Below, piece by piece: positions 35,616 to 42,593 of a stretch of DNA of 64,000 nt. Location: positions 124,001 through 188,000 of the forward strand of contig NZ_JANCMW010000002.1 in the NCBI RefSeq assembly GCF_029207565.1, given 5' to 3'. The first letter of the stretch is position 1, and each line of letters begins with the position of its first letter. Both the position numbers and the translations under genes were made by a program. Below the pieces are notes generated by a model, which worked only from the letters and a program-made list of their open reading frames with translations, was not told the origin of the DNA and did not search any database. This DNA comes from Marinobacter iranensis. GTDB taxonomy: Bacteria > Pseudomonadota > Gammaproteobacteria > Pseudomonadales > Oleiphilaceae.

Positions 35616-36026
35616 TCATTGCCCGGCACCGGTCCCACAAGAACCGGGCGATGAATCCAGCCTGGGAAACGAGGGTAACAACAGCCCGCGATTCTTCAGG
35701 CGGTTGGCTTGGCTGCGATAGAGCGAGACCGGATTAGTTCGCCAGGAACGAGCGCCAAACAGGTGGTTGATGGCGTCCACATGGTTCATGTCGTAGTGGG
35801 TGCCGATCACGTTACCCATCTTGGTGGAACATTCGCCGACCAGGCCATCATTTGGTTCATTGCCGAAGGCCAGTGAGGTGACACCCGGAAACGGATCGGT
35901 GATATCCGTCCAGTTGGTCCACACGTCCTCGTTGGTGCCAGCGCCTCCCTCCACATAGCTGCCGGGAGGAATGATTCCCCGCGCTGCGTCCGCCACCTTC
36001 TGGGTAGCTTTTTGTCGCCAATGCGT
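35616..36026 (-). pseudogene. Triacylglycerol lipase, C-terminal fragment
   Basis: The reverse strand is open for about 130 codons, with stop codons on both sides, and reads as the last third of a family I.1/I.2 secreted lipase. NEPNDGLVGECSTKMG contains the catalytic Asp and one Cys of the conserved disulfide; YDMNHVDAINHLFG contains the catalytic His and a calcium-binding Asp; NPVSLYRSQANRLKN is the typical tail. The signal peptide, oxyanion loop and Ser-containing GHSQGG elbow are all missing. It is a deletion remnant. A lifO-like remnant follows, as expected for a lipase operon. Confidence 0.75.
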
Positions 36027-36114
36027 TGGGGATTATTTGTGATTGGGGCAGGAGTAAGAATCGCCCATTTGGGGGAGGGAGTCTGTCGTGGAAATGGGGT
36101 TATGTATACGGAAG

Positions 36115-36438
36115 CTAGAAGTCCGGGCCGAAACGGTGGGGTTCGAGTTCCATATGGATGATACGTTGGCCCAGCATGATGATGCGGCCGACGTAGCGCT
36201 CGTCACCCGTTGACGTGAAGTCAAACAGGAAACGGCGCCACACCCGTATGCGGCCATTGTCATCGCGCTTGAACCACAAGCCGCGGAGGTAAACGGCGTC
36301 GTCCAGCAGCATGACATCCATTTTCTTGCAGTAGTTTCTGGCAGCCTCTAGCACAAAGTCCTTGATGGCCTTGGCCCGCCACCAATACCAGGTGGCGAAG
36401 CCGGCCACGAACAGCCAGAACAGCGTTCCCAGAGTCAC
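36115..36438 (-). CDS. DUF3301 family membrane protein
   Basis: A 107-residue protein with one N-terminal membrane helix (TLFWLFVAGFATWYWW) and a small cytosolic domain with the DUF3301 pattern: Cys in ARNYCKKMDVMLLDDAVYLRGLWFKR, then RVWRRFLFDFTSTGDERYVGRIIMLG. Function unknown. It starts with GTG at 36438, overlapping the stop codon of the RND permease as GTGA, so it is translated with the pump. That coupling suggests, but does not show, a role with the efflux complex. Confidence 0.82.
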   Translation of the reverse strand: MTLGTLFWLFVAGFATWYWWRAKAIKDFVLEAARNYCKKMDVMLLDDAVYLRGLWFKRDDNGRIRVWRRFLFDFTSTGDERYVGRIIMLGQRIIHMELEPHRFGPDF

Positions 36439-39400
36439 TGGGCGTGAGCCGTCGTTCCATTGTCACCATTGCCGTATGCCTCCGCAGCGGAGCCGTGGTG
36501 GTCACGACCCAGCAGAATATAGAAGGCGGGCAATACGAAAATGGTGAACAGGGTGCCGATACCGAGGCCCGCACTGATGGTCAGGCCAATGGCGAAACGG
36601 CTTTCCGCGCCGGGGCCGATGGCAATCAGCAGTGGCACCATGGCAAAGATCAGGGCCAGGGAGGTCATGATGATGGGCCGCAAACGGATGGCGGCGGCTT
36701 CAATCACTGCCTCGACCTTGTTCAGCCCGCGCTCCTTCTGCAACTGGTTGGCGAACTCAACAATCAGGATGCCGTTCTTGGAGACCACCCCGATCAGCGT
36801 GATCAGGCCCACCTGGGTGTAGATGTTCATGGTGGCGAAGCCGAGCACGATGAACGCCATGGCACCGGCCACCGACATGGGCACCGAGACCAGAATGATA
36901 AACGGATCCCGCCAGCTCTCGAACTGGGCCGCCAGCACCAGGTAGATAACCAGCAGCGACAGGAAGAAGGTCACCATCAGGGCGCTGCCCTGGGTGGCCA
37001 ACTGCCGGCTCTGGCCGGTGTAATCGTAACTGAAGCCCTGGGGGAACACCTCCTCCGCGGTCTTCTCCATGTAATCCATGGCGGTACCCGCGGCCACCCC
37101 TGGCATGACAACCCCTTGCAGTGTCAGGGAGTTCAACTGGTTGAACTGGGTCCGGTTGGATGGCTCGACGTCGTGAGTGAAGCTGACCACGCTGCCGAGC
37201 GGCACCAGTTCACCGTTATCGGCGCGGATCTGATATTCGTTCAGCTTCTGCTCATCCAGCCGGTATTGCTGATCGACCTGGGGAATCACCTGGTACGACC
37301 GGCCTTCCATATTGAAGCGGTTGATATAACCGCCACCGAGCATGCTCGACAGGGTCTGGCCGATGTCCTGCATGGACAGGCCCAGGTCCGCGACGCGATC
37401 CCGATCCACTTTGATGCGGGTAATGGGCCGGTCGAAGTTGATGGATTTCTGCAGGAACATGAAGTTGCCACTGCCCATGGCTTTGCCCAGCAACTGATCC
37501 GCCACCTGGTCCAGTTGTTCGTAACTGTTGCCGGTGGTGATCACGAACTGGAATGGCAGGCCGCCACCAGAACCAGGCAGGGACGGACGGGGGAACACTG
37601 CCGTTTGCAGGCCGGTCACCTTGCTCAGCTCGGCGGCCAGCAAGGGCTGTACTTCAAATTGGGACGTCTCACGCTCGCTCCAGGGTGCCATCTTGAAGCC
37701 ACCAAAGACGGCGTTCGGGCTGGTAATGCCGATGATCATGAAGTCTTCTTCGTAGCCCGGCACGGTAGACATGCGGTTCTGGACTTCGTCGCCATGTTCC
37801 TGGAGGTACTTCAGGGTCGATGTCTGCGGCCCGAGCCCCTGGTAGAACAGGATACCCTGGTCTTCCGTCGGGGCCAGCTCGCTCTGGCTCATCATCACCA
37901 TGAAATAGATCGAGCCCAACACCACCACCGCAAAGAACACCACCACGGACTTGGTCTGCATCAGCGAGGACAGAGCAGACTTGTAGGCGCCTGACAATCC
38001 GTTAAAGGTTCGCTCCACCAACTGCTCGAACCGGCCCGGGTTGCCATGGGGTTTGAGCACCATGCCCGACAGCATCGGTGACAGGGTCAGGGCGACGATG
38101 CCTGAGATCACCACAGCCCCTGCCAGGGTGAAGGCAAACTCGGTGAACAGGGAGCCGACCAGGCCGCCCATAAAGCCGATCGGGGCATACACCGCCACCA
38201 GGGTGGTGGTCATGGCGATAATGGGTACGGCCATTTCCCGGGCACCGTTAATGGCAGCCTGGAAACGGGATTCACCTTCCTCAATGTGGCGGTGGACGTT
38301 TTCCACCACAATGATGGCGTCATCCACCACGAGGCCGATGGCCAGCACCATGGATAGCAGGGTCAGCAGGTTCAGCGAGAAACCAAACGCCAGCATGATG
38401 AAAGCGCCACCGATCAGGGATAGGGGCACTGCCACCGAGGGCACGATGGCCGCCCGCATGGAGCCCAGACACAGGAACACCACCACCAGTACAATCACCA
38501 GGGCTTCCAACAGGGTCTTGATGACCTCGTTGATGGAGTCTTCGATAAAGTCCGAGGCGTCATAGGCCAGGCGTGCTTTCAGACCCGACGGCAGTTGGCT
38601 GCGGATGCCTGGCAGCTCGGCTTTCACCAGCCCGGCCACGGTCAGAGGGTTGGCGCCCGGTGCCAGTTCGATGGCTACGTACGTAGCCGGTTGGCCTTTG
38701 TACAGCGCCAACTGGTCATAGGTCTGGGAGCCCAGTTCAACCCGGGCGATGTCCTGCAGGCGGATCTGGGAGCCTTCGAACTGCTTGACCACCAGATTAC
38801 GAAACTTGTCCGGATCGGCAACGTCGGTGTCGCTGGTCATGCTGATTTCGGTGTAGGTGCCCTTGGTGTTGCCAACCGCGGCCTGGTAGTTGTTGGCGCG
38901 GAGCTTGGCGATCACCTCCTGGGGCGTCATGTCCACGGCTGCCAGTCGCTCCGGATCCAGCCATACCCGCAAGGCAAACGTCCGGCCCAGCAGGTCTGCC
39001 TTGCCGACACCGGACAGCGCCTGGAGTTTGGGCTGTACCACCCGGGTCAGATAGTCGGTGATCTGCGGAACCGCCAGTTCCTCACTGTAAAAGGCGATGT
39101 ACATCAGCGCCGTAGAGTCCCCGGTGGTGGACGTGATGACCGGATCCTGGGCCTCAGCGGGTAGAACGTTACGCTGGCTGGCCACCTTGGCTTGGATTTC
39201 CGCAAGCGCTGCGTTGGCGTCGTAGTTCAGCTCCATCTTGGCTTCAATGGTGGAGGTGCCCTGGGAGCTGGTGGAGGTCAGGTAGTCAATGCCACTGGCT
39301 TCGGCAATCGCCTGTTGCAGGGGCGTGGTGATGAAGCCCTTGATCAGGTCCGAACTGGCACCTGGGTACGCCGTGGTCACGGTTACCGTGGTGCTTTCCA

Positions 39401-39518
39401 GTTCCGGGTACTGCCGGATTTCCATTTCCATGGCAGCCCGGGCGCCCAGCAGGAGTATGAGCAGGCTGACCACCGTCGCAAGGACCGGGCGGTGGATAAA
39501 AATGTCGGTGAATCGCAT
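36435..39518 (-). CDS. RND multidrug efflux permease (HAE1 family)
   Basis: A 1027-residue proton-driven inner-membrane pump. The N-terminal MRFTDIFIHRPVLATVVSLL, twelve membrane helices in two halves and two large periplasmic loops give the AcrB/MexB architecture. The proton-relay aspartates are in LVVDDAIIVVENVHRHIEEGE at about residue 405. The C-terminal half has the matching QVGLITLIGVVSKNGILIVEFANQLQ. The gene overlaps the adaptor gene by 1 bp and the DUF3301 gene by 4 bp. No TolC-like outer-membrane gene is nearby, so it must share one encoded elsewhere. Substrates are unknown. Confidence 0.94.
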   Translation of the reverse strand: MRFTDIFIHRPVLATVVSLLILLLGARAAMEMEIRQYPELESTTVTVTTAYPGASSDLIKGFITTPLQQAIAEASGIDYLTSTSSQGTSTIEAKMELNYDANAALAEIQAKVASQRNVLPAEAQDPVITSTTGDSTALMYIAFYSEELAVPQITDYLTRVVQPKLQALSGVGKADLLGRTFALRVWLDPERLAAVDMTPQEVIAKLRANNYQAAVGNTKGTYTEISMTSDTDVADPDKFRNLVVKQFEGSQIRLQDIARVELGSQTYDQLALYKGQPATYVAIELAPGANPLTVAGLVKAELPGIRSQLPSGLKARLAYDASDFIEDSINEVIKTLLEALVIVLVVVFLCLGSMRAAIVPSVAVPLSLIGGAFIMLAFGFSLNLLTLLSMVLAIGLVVDDAIIVVENVHRHIEEGESRFQAAINGAREMAVPIIAMTTTLVAVYAPIGFMGGLVGSLFTEFAFTLAGAVVISGIVALTLSPMLSGMVLKPHGNPGRFEQLVERTFNGLSGAYKSALSSLMQTKSVVVFFAVVVLGSIYFMVMMSQSELAPTEDQGILFYQGLGPQTSTLKYLQEHGDEVQNRMSTVPGYEEDFMIIGITSPNAVFGGFKMAPWSERETSQFEVQPLLAAELSKVTGLQTAVFPRPSLPGSGGGLPFQFVITTGNSYEQLDQVADQLLGKAMGSGNFMFLQKSINFDRPITRIKVDRDRVADLGLSMQDIGQTLSSMLGGGYINRFNMEGRSYQVIPQVDQQYRLDEQKLNEYQIRADNGELVPLGSVVSFTHDVEPSNRTQFNQLNSLTLQGVVMPGVAAGTAMDYMEKTAEEVFPQGFSYDYTGQSRQLATQGSALMVTFFLSLLVIYLVLAAQFESWRDPFIILVSVPMSVAGAMAFIVLGFATMNIYTQVGLITLIGVVSKNGILIVEFANQLQKERGLNKVEAVIEAAAIRLRPIIMTSLALIFAMVPLLIAIGPGAESRFAIGLTISAGLGIGTLFTIFVLPAFYILLGRDHHGSAAEAYGNGDNGTTAHAQ

Positions 39519-40618
39519 TACTCAGACGCCTCCTGCGGTTGCTCGTCTTTCTGGATCTCGACCTTCTGGCCGGCGCTCAGACGAAGCAGCCCCTTGGAAA
39601 CCACTGTTTCACCTGCCTCCAGGCCGGAGAGCACAGCCGCACGGGTATCACGGGTTTCCCCGGTGGTGATGGTGCGGCGATTGACAGTCAAATCGCCGTT
39701 GTCGTTCTCTTCTACCACGAACACAAAGTCGCCATAGGTGTTGTAGGAAATCGCCGTGCGCGGCACTGTGACTACCTTGTTGTCGTTCGGTTGCAGGGTC
39801 TGGATCGTTGCGAACATACCGGGGCGCAATTGGTTTTCAGGGTTGTCGAGGGTGGCGCGAATCCGAACGGTGCGGGTTTCGGGGTTGACCGAGGTATTAA
39901 TGGCGCTGACCTTGCCTTCAAATGTCTGCTCAGGAACAGCCGCCACGGTGGCTACCACCGGGTAGCCTGTCGCCACTTTCGGCAGATCCTTTTCAGACAG
40001 GGTGTAGTCAACGTAAATCGGGTCCAGCATGTTGACCTCTACAATCGGAGTTCCAGTGGCAATATACTCGCCCTGGTCCACCATCCTGATACCGAGGGTG
40101 CCGTCGAACGGCGCCCGGATAACCTTTTTGCTCAGTTGCGCCTCGGCCTCGTTCACCCGTGCCCTGGCCGCATCAAAGTTAGCCTTGGCTTCGTCATACT
40201 GAGACTGGGAAACAGCCCGCTTTGGAAGCAAATCGGATACCCGCTGGAATTCCTGCTCCGCCAGTTGCGCTTCGGCCCGGCGGGTACGCAACGCCGCTTC
40301 GTCGATCTCCGCGTTCAGGCGAATCAGCACATCGCCTTGCTTTATCTCGTCGCCGGATTCAAAGTTGATATCTTCAATGACGCCAGGAACTTCATTCGCC
40401 ACCTCAATGCCGTTCACAGCTTCGACGCTGCCCACTGCCTTGATCGCGGGTCTCCAGCTTTCGGTGCGAGCTTTGGTTGCGGAGATTTGTGTGGGCGGCT
40501 GGGGCTGGGACATCTGTTCTTGCATCTGGCCAAATTGATAGAATTTGTAACCAAAGATGCCGCCAAGCACGACGCCGAGAAAGATGATTACAATCAGGAA
40601 GCGGGAGGCAGTGCGCAT
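39518..40618 (-). CDS. RND efflux periplasmic adaptor (membrane fusion protein)
   Basis: A 366-residue adaptor linking the RND pump to an outer-membrane channel. One N-terminal membrane anchor (FLIVIIFLGVVLGGIFGYKFYQF) is followed by half of a lipoyl domain (VEAVNGIEVANEVPGVIEDINFESGDEIKQGDVL), an alpha-helical hairpin around residues 105-160, the second lipoyl half (IRAPFDGTLGIRMVDQGEYI), and the beta-barrel and membrane-proximal domains. There is no lipobox, so it is anchored by the helix. First gene of the operon; the region upstream contains a perfect palindrome at 40784-40801. Confidence 0.93.
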   Translation of the reverse strand: MRTASRFLIVIIFLGVVLGGIFGYKFYQFGQMQEQMSQPQPPTQISATKARTESWRPAIKAVGSVEAVNGIEVANEVPGVIEDINFESGDEIKQGDVLIRLNAEIDEAALRTRRAEAQLAEQEFQRVSDLLPKRAVSQSQYDEAKANFDAARARVNEAEAQLSKKVIRAPFDGTLGIRMVDQGEYIATGTPIVEVNMLDPIYVDYTLSEKDLPKVATGYPVVATVAAVPEQTFEGKVSAINTSVNPETRTVRIRATLDNPENQLRPGMFATIQTLQPNDNKVVTVPRTAISYNTYGDFVFVVEENDNGDLTVNRRTITTGETRDTRAAVLSGLEAGETVVSKGLLRLSAGQKVEIQKDEQPQEASE

Positions 40619-40935
40619 AATTCAGGTCCTGGGTCGTATGTCCGTTACAGGTAGTCGTGTTAGCTTTGCAGGCTCCTGATCCCTGTTTAGGGACGGAGTT
40701 GTCCGGCGCGCCGGGGCTGTGTTGCCTAGGTCTCGTCAATAAACCATAAAGAATAGCATCCTATACAAGCCTAAGGGGCGCTGTCACTGATTTGTCAGTG
40801 AAAATGCGTATAATTACTGCGCTCTCGGGACCGGGTGCCGACCCTTTGAAACCCGCCTCCCGAGGCATCGCCTTGTGCAAATCTGCCACAGGTTCGTGAC
40901 AGGAATACGAACCCGGCATCAATAAGGATTGGCGA
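40619..40935. other. Divergent control region of the RND operon and a J-domain gene
   Basis: This 317-bp stretch contains no gene. It holds an operator-like palindrome (40784-40801, listed separately) and a TATAAT hexamer at 40810-40815, a candidate -10 element for the rightward J-domain gene. I could not find a -35 at standard spacing from it. The leftward RND promoter must also lie here. Confidence 0.5.
40784..40801. promoter_or_regulatory. Operator-like palindrome upstream of the RND efflux operon
   Basis: TCACTGA and TCAGTGA form a perfect 7-bp inverted repeat around TTTG, 8 bp from a TATAAT hexamer. Size and symmetry fit a dimeric repressor site. No regulator gene is adjacent, which is unusual for an RND pump, so the binding protein, if any, is encoded elsewhere. 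Confidence 0.4.
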
Positions 40936-41442
40936 ATGCACTGGATTCTCGGTATTGCCCTGACCGTTGCCGTATTCATTATCCTGAAACAGTGGGGTGT
41001 GTTAACCCCTGAAAAGAAAAAGGCCGCCACCTGGAAAATTCTTCTGGTGGCAGGTGCCGCGTTGCTCCTTTTTATGGTGCTGACCGGACGAGTGCATGTG
41101 CTGACTGCGGCCGTTGCCGCCCTGTTGCCTCTTTTGAGGAAGTTGCCAGCGCTACTCAAATTTGCTCCCGTGATCGGCCGGGTGTTCGGGCAGCCCGGGA
41201 ATCGCGATGGCGGCTATCAGGAAAACGCTGGTGACCAACGTCAGACAGCAACCAGTTCAGGCAATATGTCCCTAAAGGAAGCCTGCGAGATTCTGGGTGT
41301 TGCCCGGGATTGTGCTGAAGACGATATCATCCAGGCACACCGGCGGCTGATTCAGAAACTCCACCCGGATCGGGGTGGCAATGACTATCTGGCGGCCAAG
41401 ATCAACGAGGCCAAAAGCGTGCTACTCAAAAAACGGGCCTGA
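40936..41442 (+). CDS. Membrane-anchored J-domain protein
   Basis: A 168-residue protein with two N-terminal hydrophobic helices (about residues 3-20 and 35-65) and a C-terminal J-like domain (about 112-168) with HPDRGGNDYLAAKINEAKSVLL. The domain has the HPD motif needed to stimulate DnaK but is short, like mitochondrial Tim14/Pam18, lacking the fourth helix. The topology places the J domain in the cytosol. Its likely role is recruiting DnaK to the inner membrane. It ends 6 bp from the convergent secretin-domain gene. Confidence 0.82.
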   Translation: MHWILGIALTVAVFIILKQWGVLTPEKKKAATWKILLVAGAALLLFMVLTGRVHVLTAAVAALLPLLRKLPALLKFAPVIGRVFGQPGNRDGGYQENAGDQRQTATSSGNMSLKEACEILGVARDCAEDDIIQAHRRLIQKLHPDRGGNDYLAAKINEAKSVLLKKRA

Positions 41443-41448
41443 TCGGCA

Positions 41449-42234
41449 TCAGAGTACCTCTACCCTCACTTCAAACGTCTGGTTCTCGCGGCTGTTGCCA
41501 CCCGTCTGGTAGGTGATACCGGATTGCTCGCCTGCCCTACGCTGGCGGGTGCTGCCAAGCTCCACCCATTGACCGGGCTCCACCCGGCGAATCGTCATCA
41601 GTGCTTCGGTTTCGTAGCCAGGCAGGTTACCTTCCGGCTCTTCCTCGAAAGAGACAATGTTCAACTCGATGGCCTGATCGGAGATAACCTGTGGGCTGAC
41701 CAGAAAACCACTTCGGGTTTCGATCTGGTCCAGAAAAGCGGCCGGATTGCGGCCGCCGCGGATGACGACGGGGACGGTACGGACCTGACCGGATGTGATG
41801 TGTGCGGACTGCCCGTCCTGCACAATCAATGTGCGCTCCTGATTGCGGCGTGTGGTGGTGACCTTGCGTTCAGCCTGGACACTGACCTGATTGTTGTTGA
41901 TTGACACACCGCCCCCGCCACTTTTTGCATCGACATTGCTGCGGGAGCGGACGGTAATACGCATCTGCGCTGGCGCCACATCCATGGTTTCCACCAGCAT
42001 GCCGATCTCATCCAGCACATCCGGCTCACCACGCACAACCATCTGCTGGCCCCGGGCGGTAATGGATACCTGCCCCTCGGGATACAGTTCACGAATCTGT
42101 CGGGCAACACTGTCCGCGGAGCGCTGCCCCATCTGGTAGGTGCGAGCCTCTGGCACTGCCGCAACAAAACCGGAAAAGAGCAGCAACACCAGCGATAAAA
42201 AGACTATAAAAGGTCGGACGTCAGTGGTACGCAT
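41449..42234 (-). CDS. Secretin N-domain (NolW-like) exported protein
   Basis: A 261-residue protein with a signal peptide or anchor (about residues 8-26) and one secretin N1/NolW-type domain: TYQMGQRSADSVARQIRELYPEGQVSITARG, ending VLDEIGMLVETMDV. The rest is beta-rich (repeated RTVPVVIRGG and QAIELNIVSF) with an Ala/Gly/Asn linker near residue 115. It lacks the secretin pore domain, so it is not a complete secretin. Function is unknown; a periplasmic partner or assembly factor is plausible. No type II, III or IV pilus genes are near. Confidence 0.72.
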   Translation of the reverse strand: MRTTDVRPFIVFLSLVLLLFSGFVAAVPEARTYQMGQRSADSVARQIRELYPEGQVSITARGQQMVVRGEPDVLDEIGMLVETMDVAPAQMRITVRSRSNVDAKSGGGGVSINNNQVSVQAERKVTTTRRNQERTLIVQDGQSAHITSGQVRTVPVVIRGGRNPAAFLDQIETRSGFLVSPQVISDQAIELNIVSFEEEPEGNLPGYETEALMTIRRVEPGQWVELGSTRQRRAGEQSGITYQTGGNSRENQTFEVRVEVL

Positions 42235-42289
42235 GGATGACTCCGCGGCGCGTGTGACCGCAAATTCTGCAAAAATCCGGATTTACGGG

Positions 42290-42319
42290 TTGCAAAGCCG
42301 GAAACCGGGGATATATATT
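42290..42319 (+). promoter_or_regulatory. Candidate promoter of the DAHP synthase leader transcript
   Basis: TTGCAA at 42290-42295 and TATATT at 42314-42319 (18-bp spacer; TATATA at 42312 with 16 bp is an alternative) precede the leader peptide start by about 68 bp. The transcript would begin near 42326 and include the whole leader and attenuator. Confidence 0.5.
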
Positions 42320-42386
42320 GGAAAGCATGAAGACGACACACACGACCTGTCAATTGAATGTTCTGCAAGCTTTCGGTGAAAAACCG

Positions 42387-42461
42387 ATGGCGGCGGTCGC
42401 TGCTGTGTTTTTTTGGTGGTTTGGTTATGGCTATTTTAGCCAGAGCCCGGGCCGCCCATAA
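42387..42461 (+). CDS. Aromatic-rich leader peptide of the DAHP synthase attenuator
   Basis: A 24-codon reading frame from ATG 42387 to TAA 42461, too short for ordinary gene callers. Codons 8-17 read FFWWFGYGYF: four Phe, two Trp and two Tyr codons in ten positions, a density that is very unlikely by chance. The tail is SQSPGRP. GGTGA lies about 10 bp before the ATG. The frame ends 64 bp before a strong intrinsic terminator and 133 bp before DAHP synthase. By analogy with trp, phe and his leaders, ribosome stalling at these codons would report charged tRNA-Phe, tRNA-Trp and tRNA-Tyr. The peptide itself probably has no other job. Confidence 0.85.
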   Translation: MAAVAAVFFWWFGYGYFSQSPGRP

Positions 42462-42545
42462 GATCTTCATCGACCGAATAACGAGGAAGGCAGCCCGGCA
42501 GGAACCCAGGCTGCCACCGGACTCAAAAAGCCCCGACTGGTAGCC
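42447..42545 (+). promoter_or_regulatory. Antiterminator / alternative hairpins of the attenuator
   Basis: Hand pairing gives a chain of exclusive helices. Segment 1, at the end of the leader frame (42447-42456), pairs 9 of 10 with segment 2 (42489-42498). Segment 2 (GGCAGCC, 42489-42495) pairs instead with segment 3 (GGCTGCC, 42509-42515). Segment 3 (GGCTGCCA, 42509-42516) can instead pair with TGGTAGCC (42538-42545), which includes part of the terminator stem. Stalling upstream frees segment 1, so 1:2 forms, 3 opens the terminator and transcription continues. A ribosome at the stop codon covers segment 1, so 2:3 forms and the terminator folds. Confidence 0.65.
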
Positions 42546-42561
42546 CAGCCGGGGCTTTTTT
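42525..42561 (+). terminator. Intrinsic terminator of the DAHP synthase attenuator
   Basis: Arms 42525-42540 and 42545-42560 form a 16-bp stem with one A-C mismatch around a TAGC loop, rich in G-C (GCCCCG / CGGGGC), followed by six T residues. It lies between the leader peptide and the DAHP synthase ATG, where it can only serve to stop the leader transcript. The upstream gene is on the other strand and does not need it. Confidence 0.9.
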
Positions 42562-42593
42562 GATTCTGACACAGGGAAACGGGAACACTGACC

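Noticed and set aside
35156-35737. Long rightward open frame (193 codons)
   Set aside because: No recognisable domain, odd composition, and it lies antisense to the lipase and foldase remnants; best seen as a chance frame on a pseudogene.
36444-37994. A 516-codon rightward frame opposite the RND permease
   Set aside because: His/Gln/Gly-rich composition is typical of antisense shadows in G+C-rich genes; no domain is recognised.
42358-42543. A 61-codon frame overlapping the leader region
   Set aside because: It is rich in basic residues, lacks conservation clues, runs into the terminator stem, and is out of frame with the aromatic leader, which has the better start and composition.
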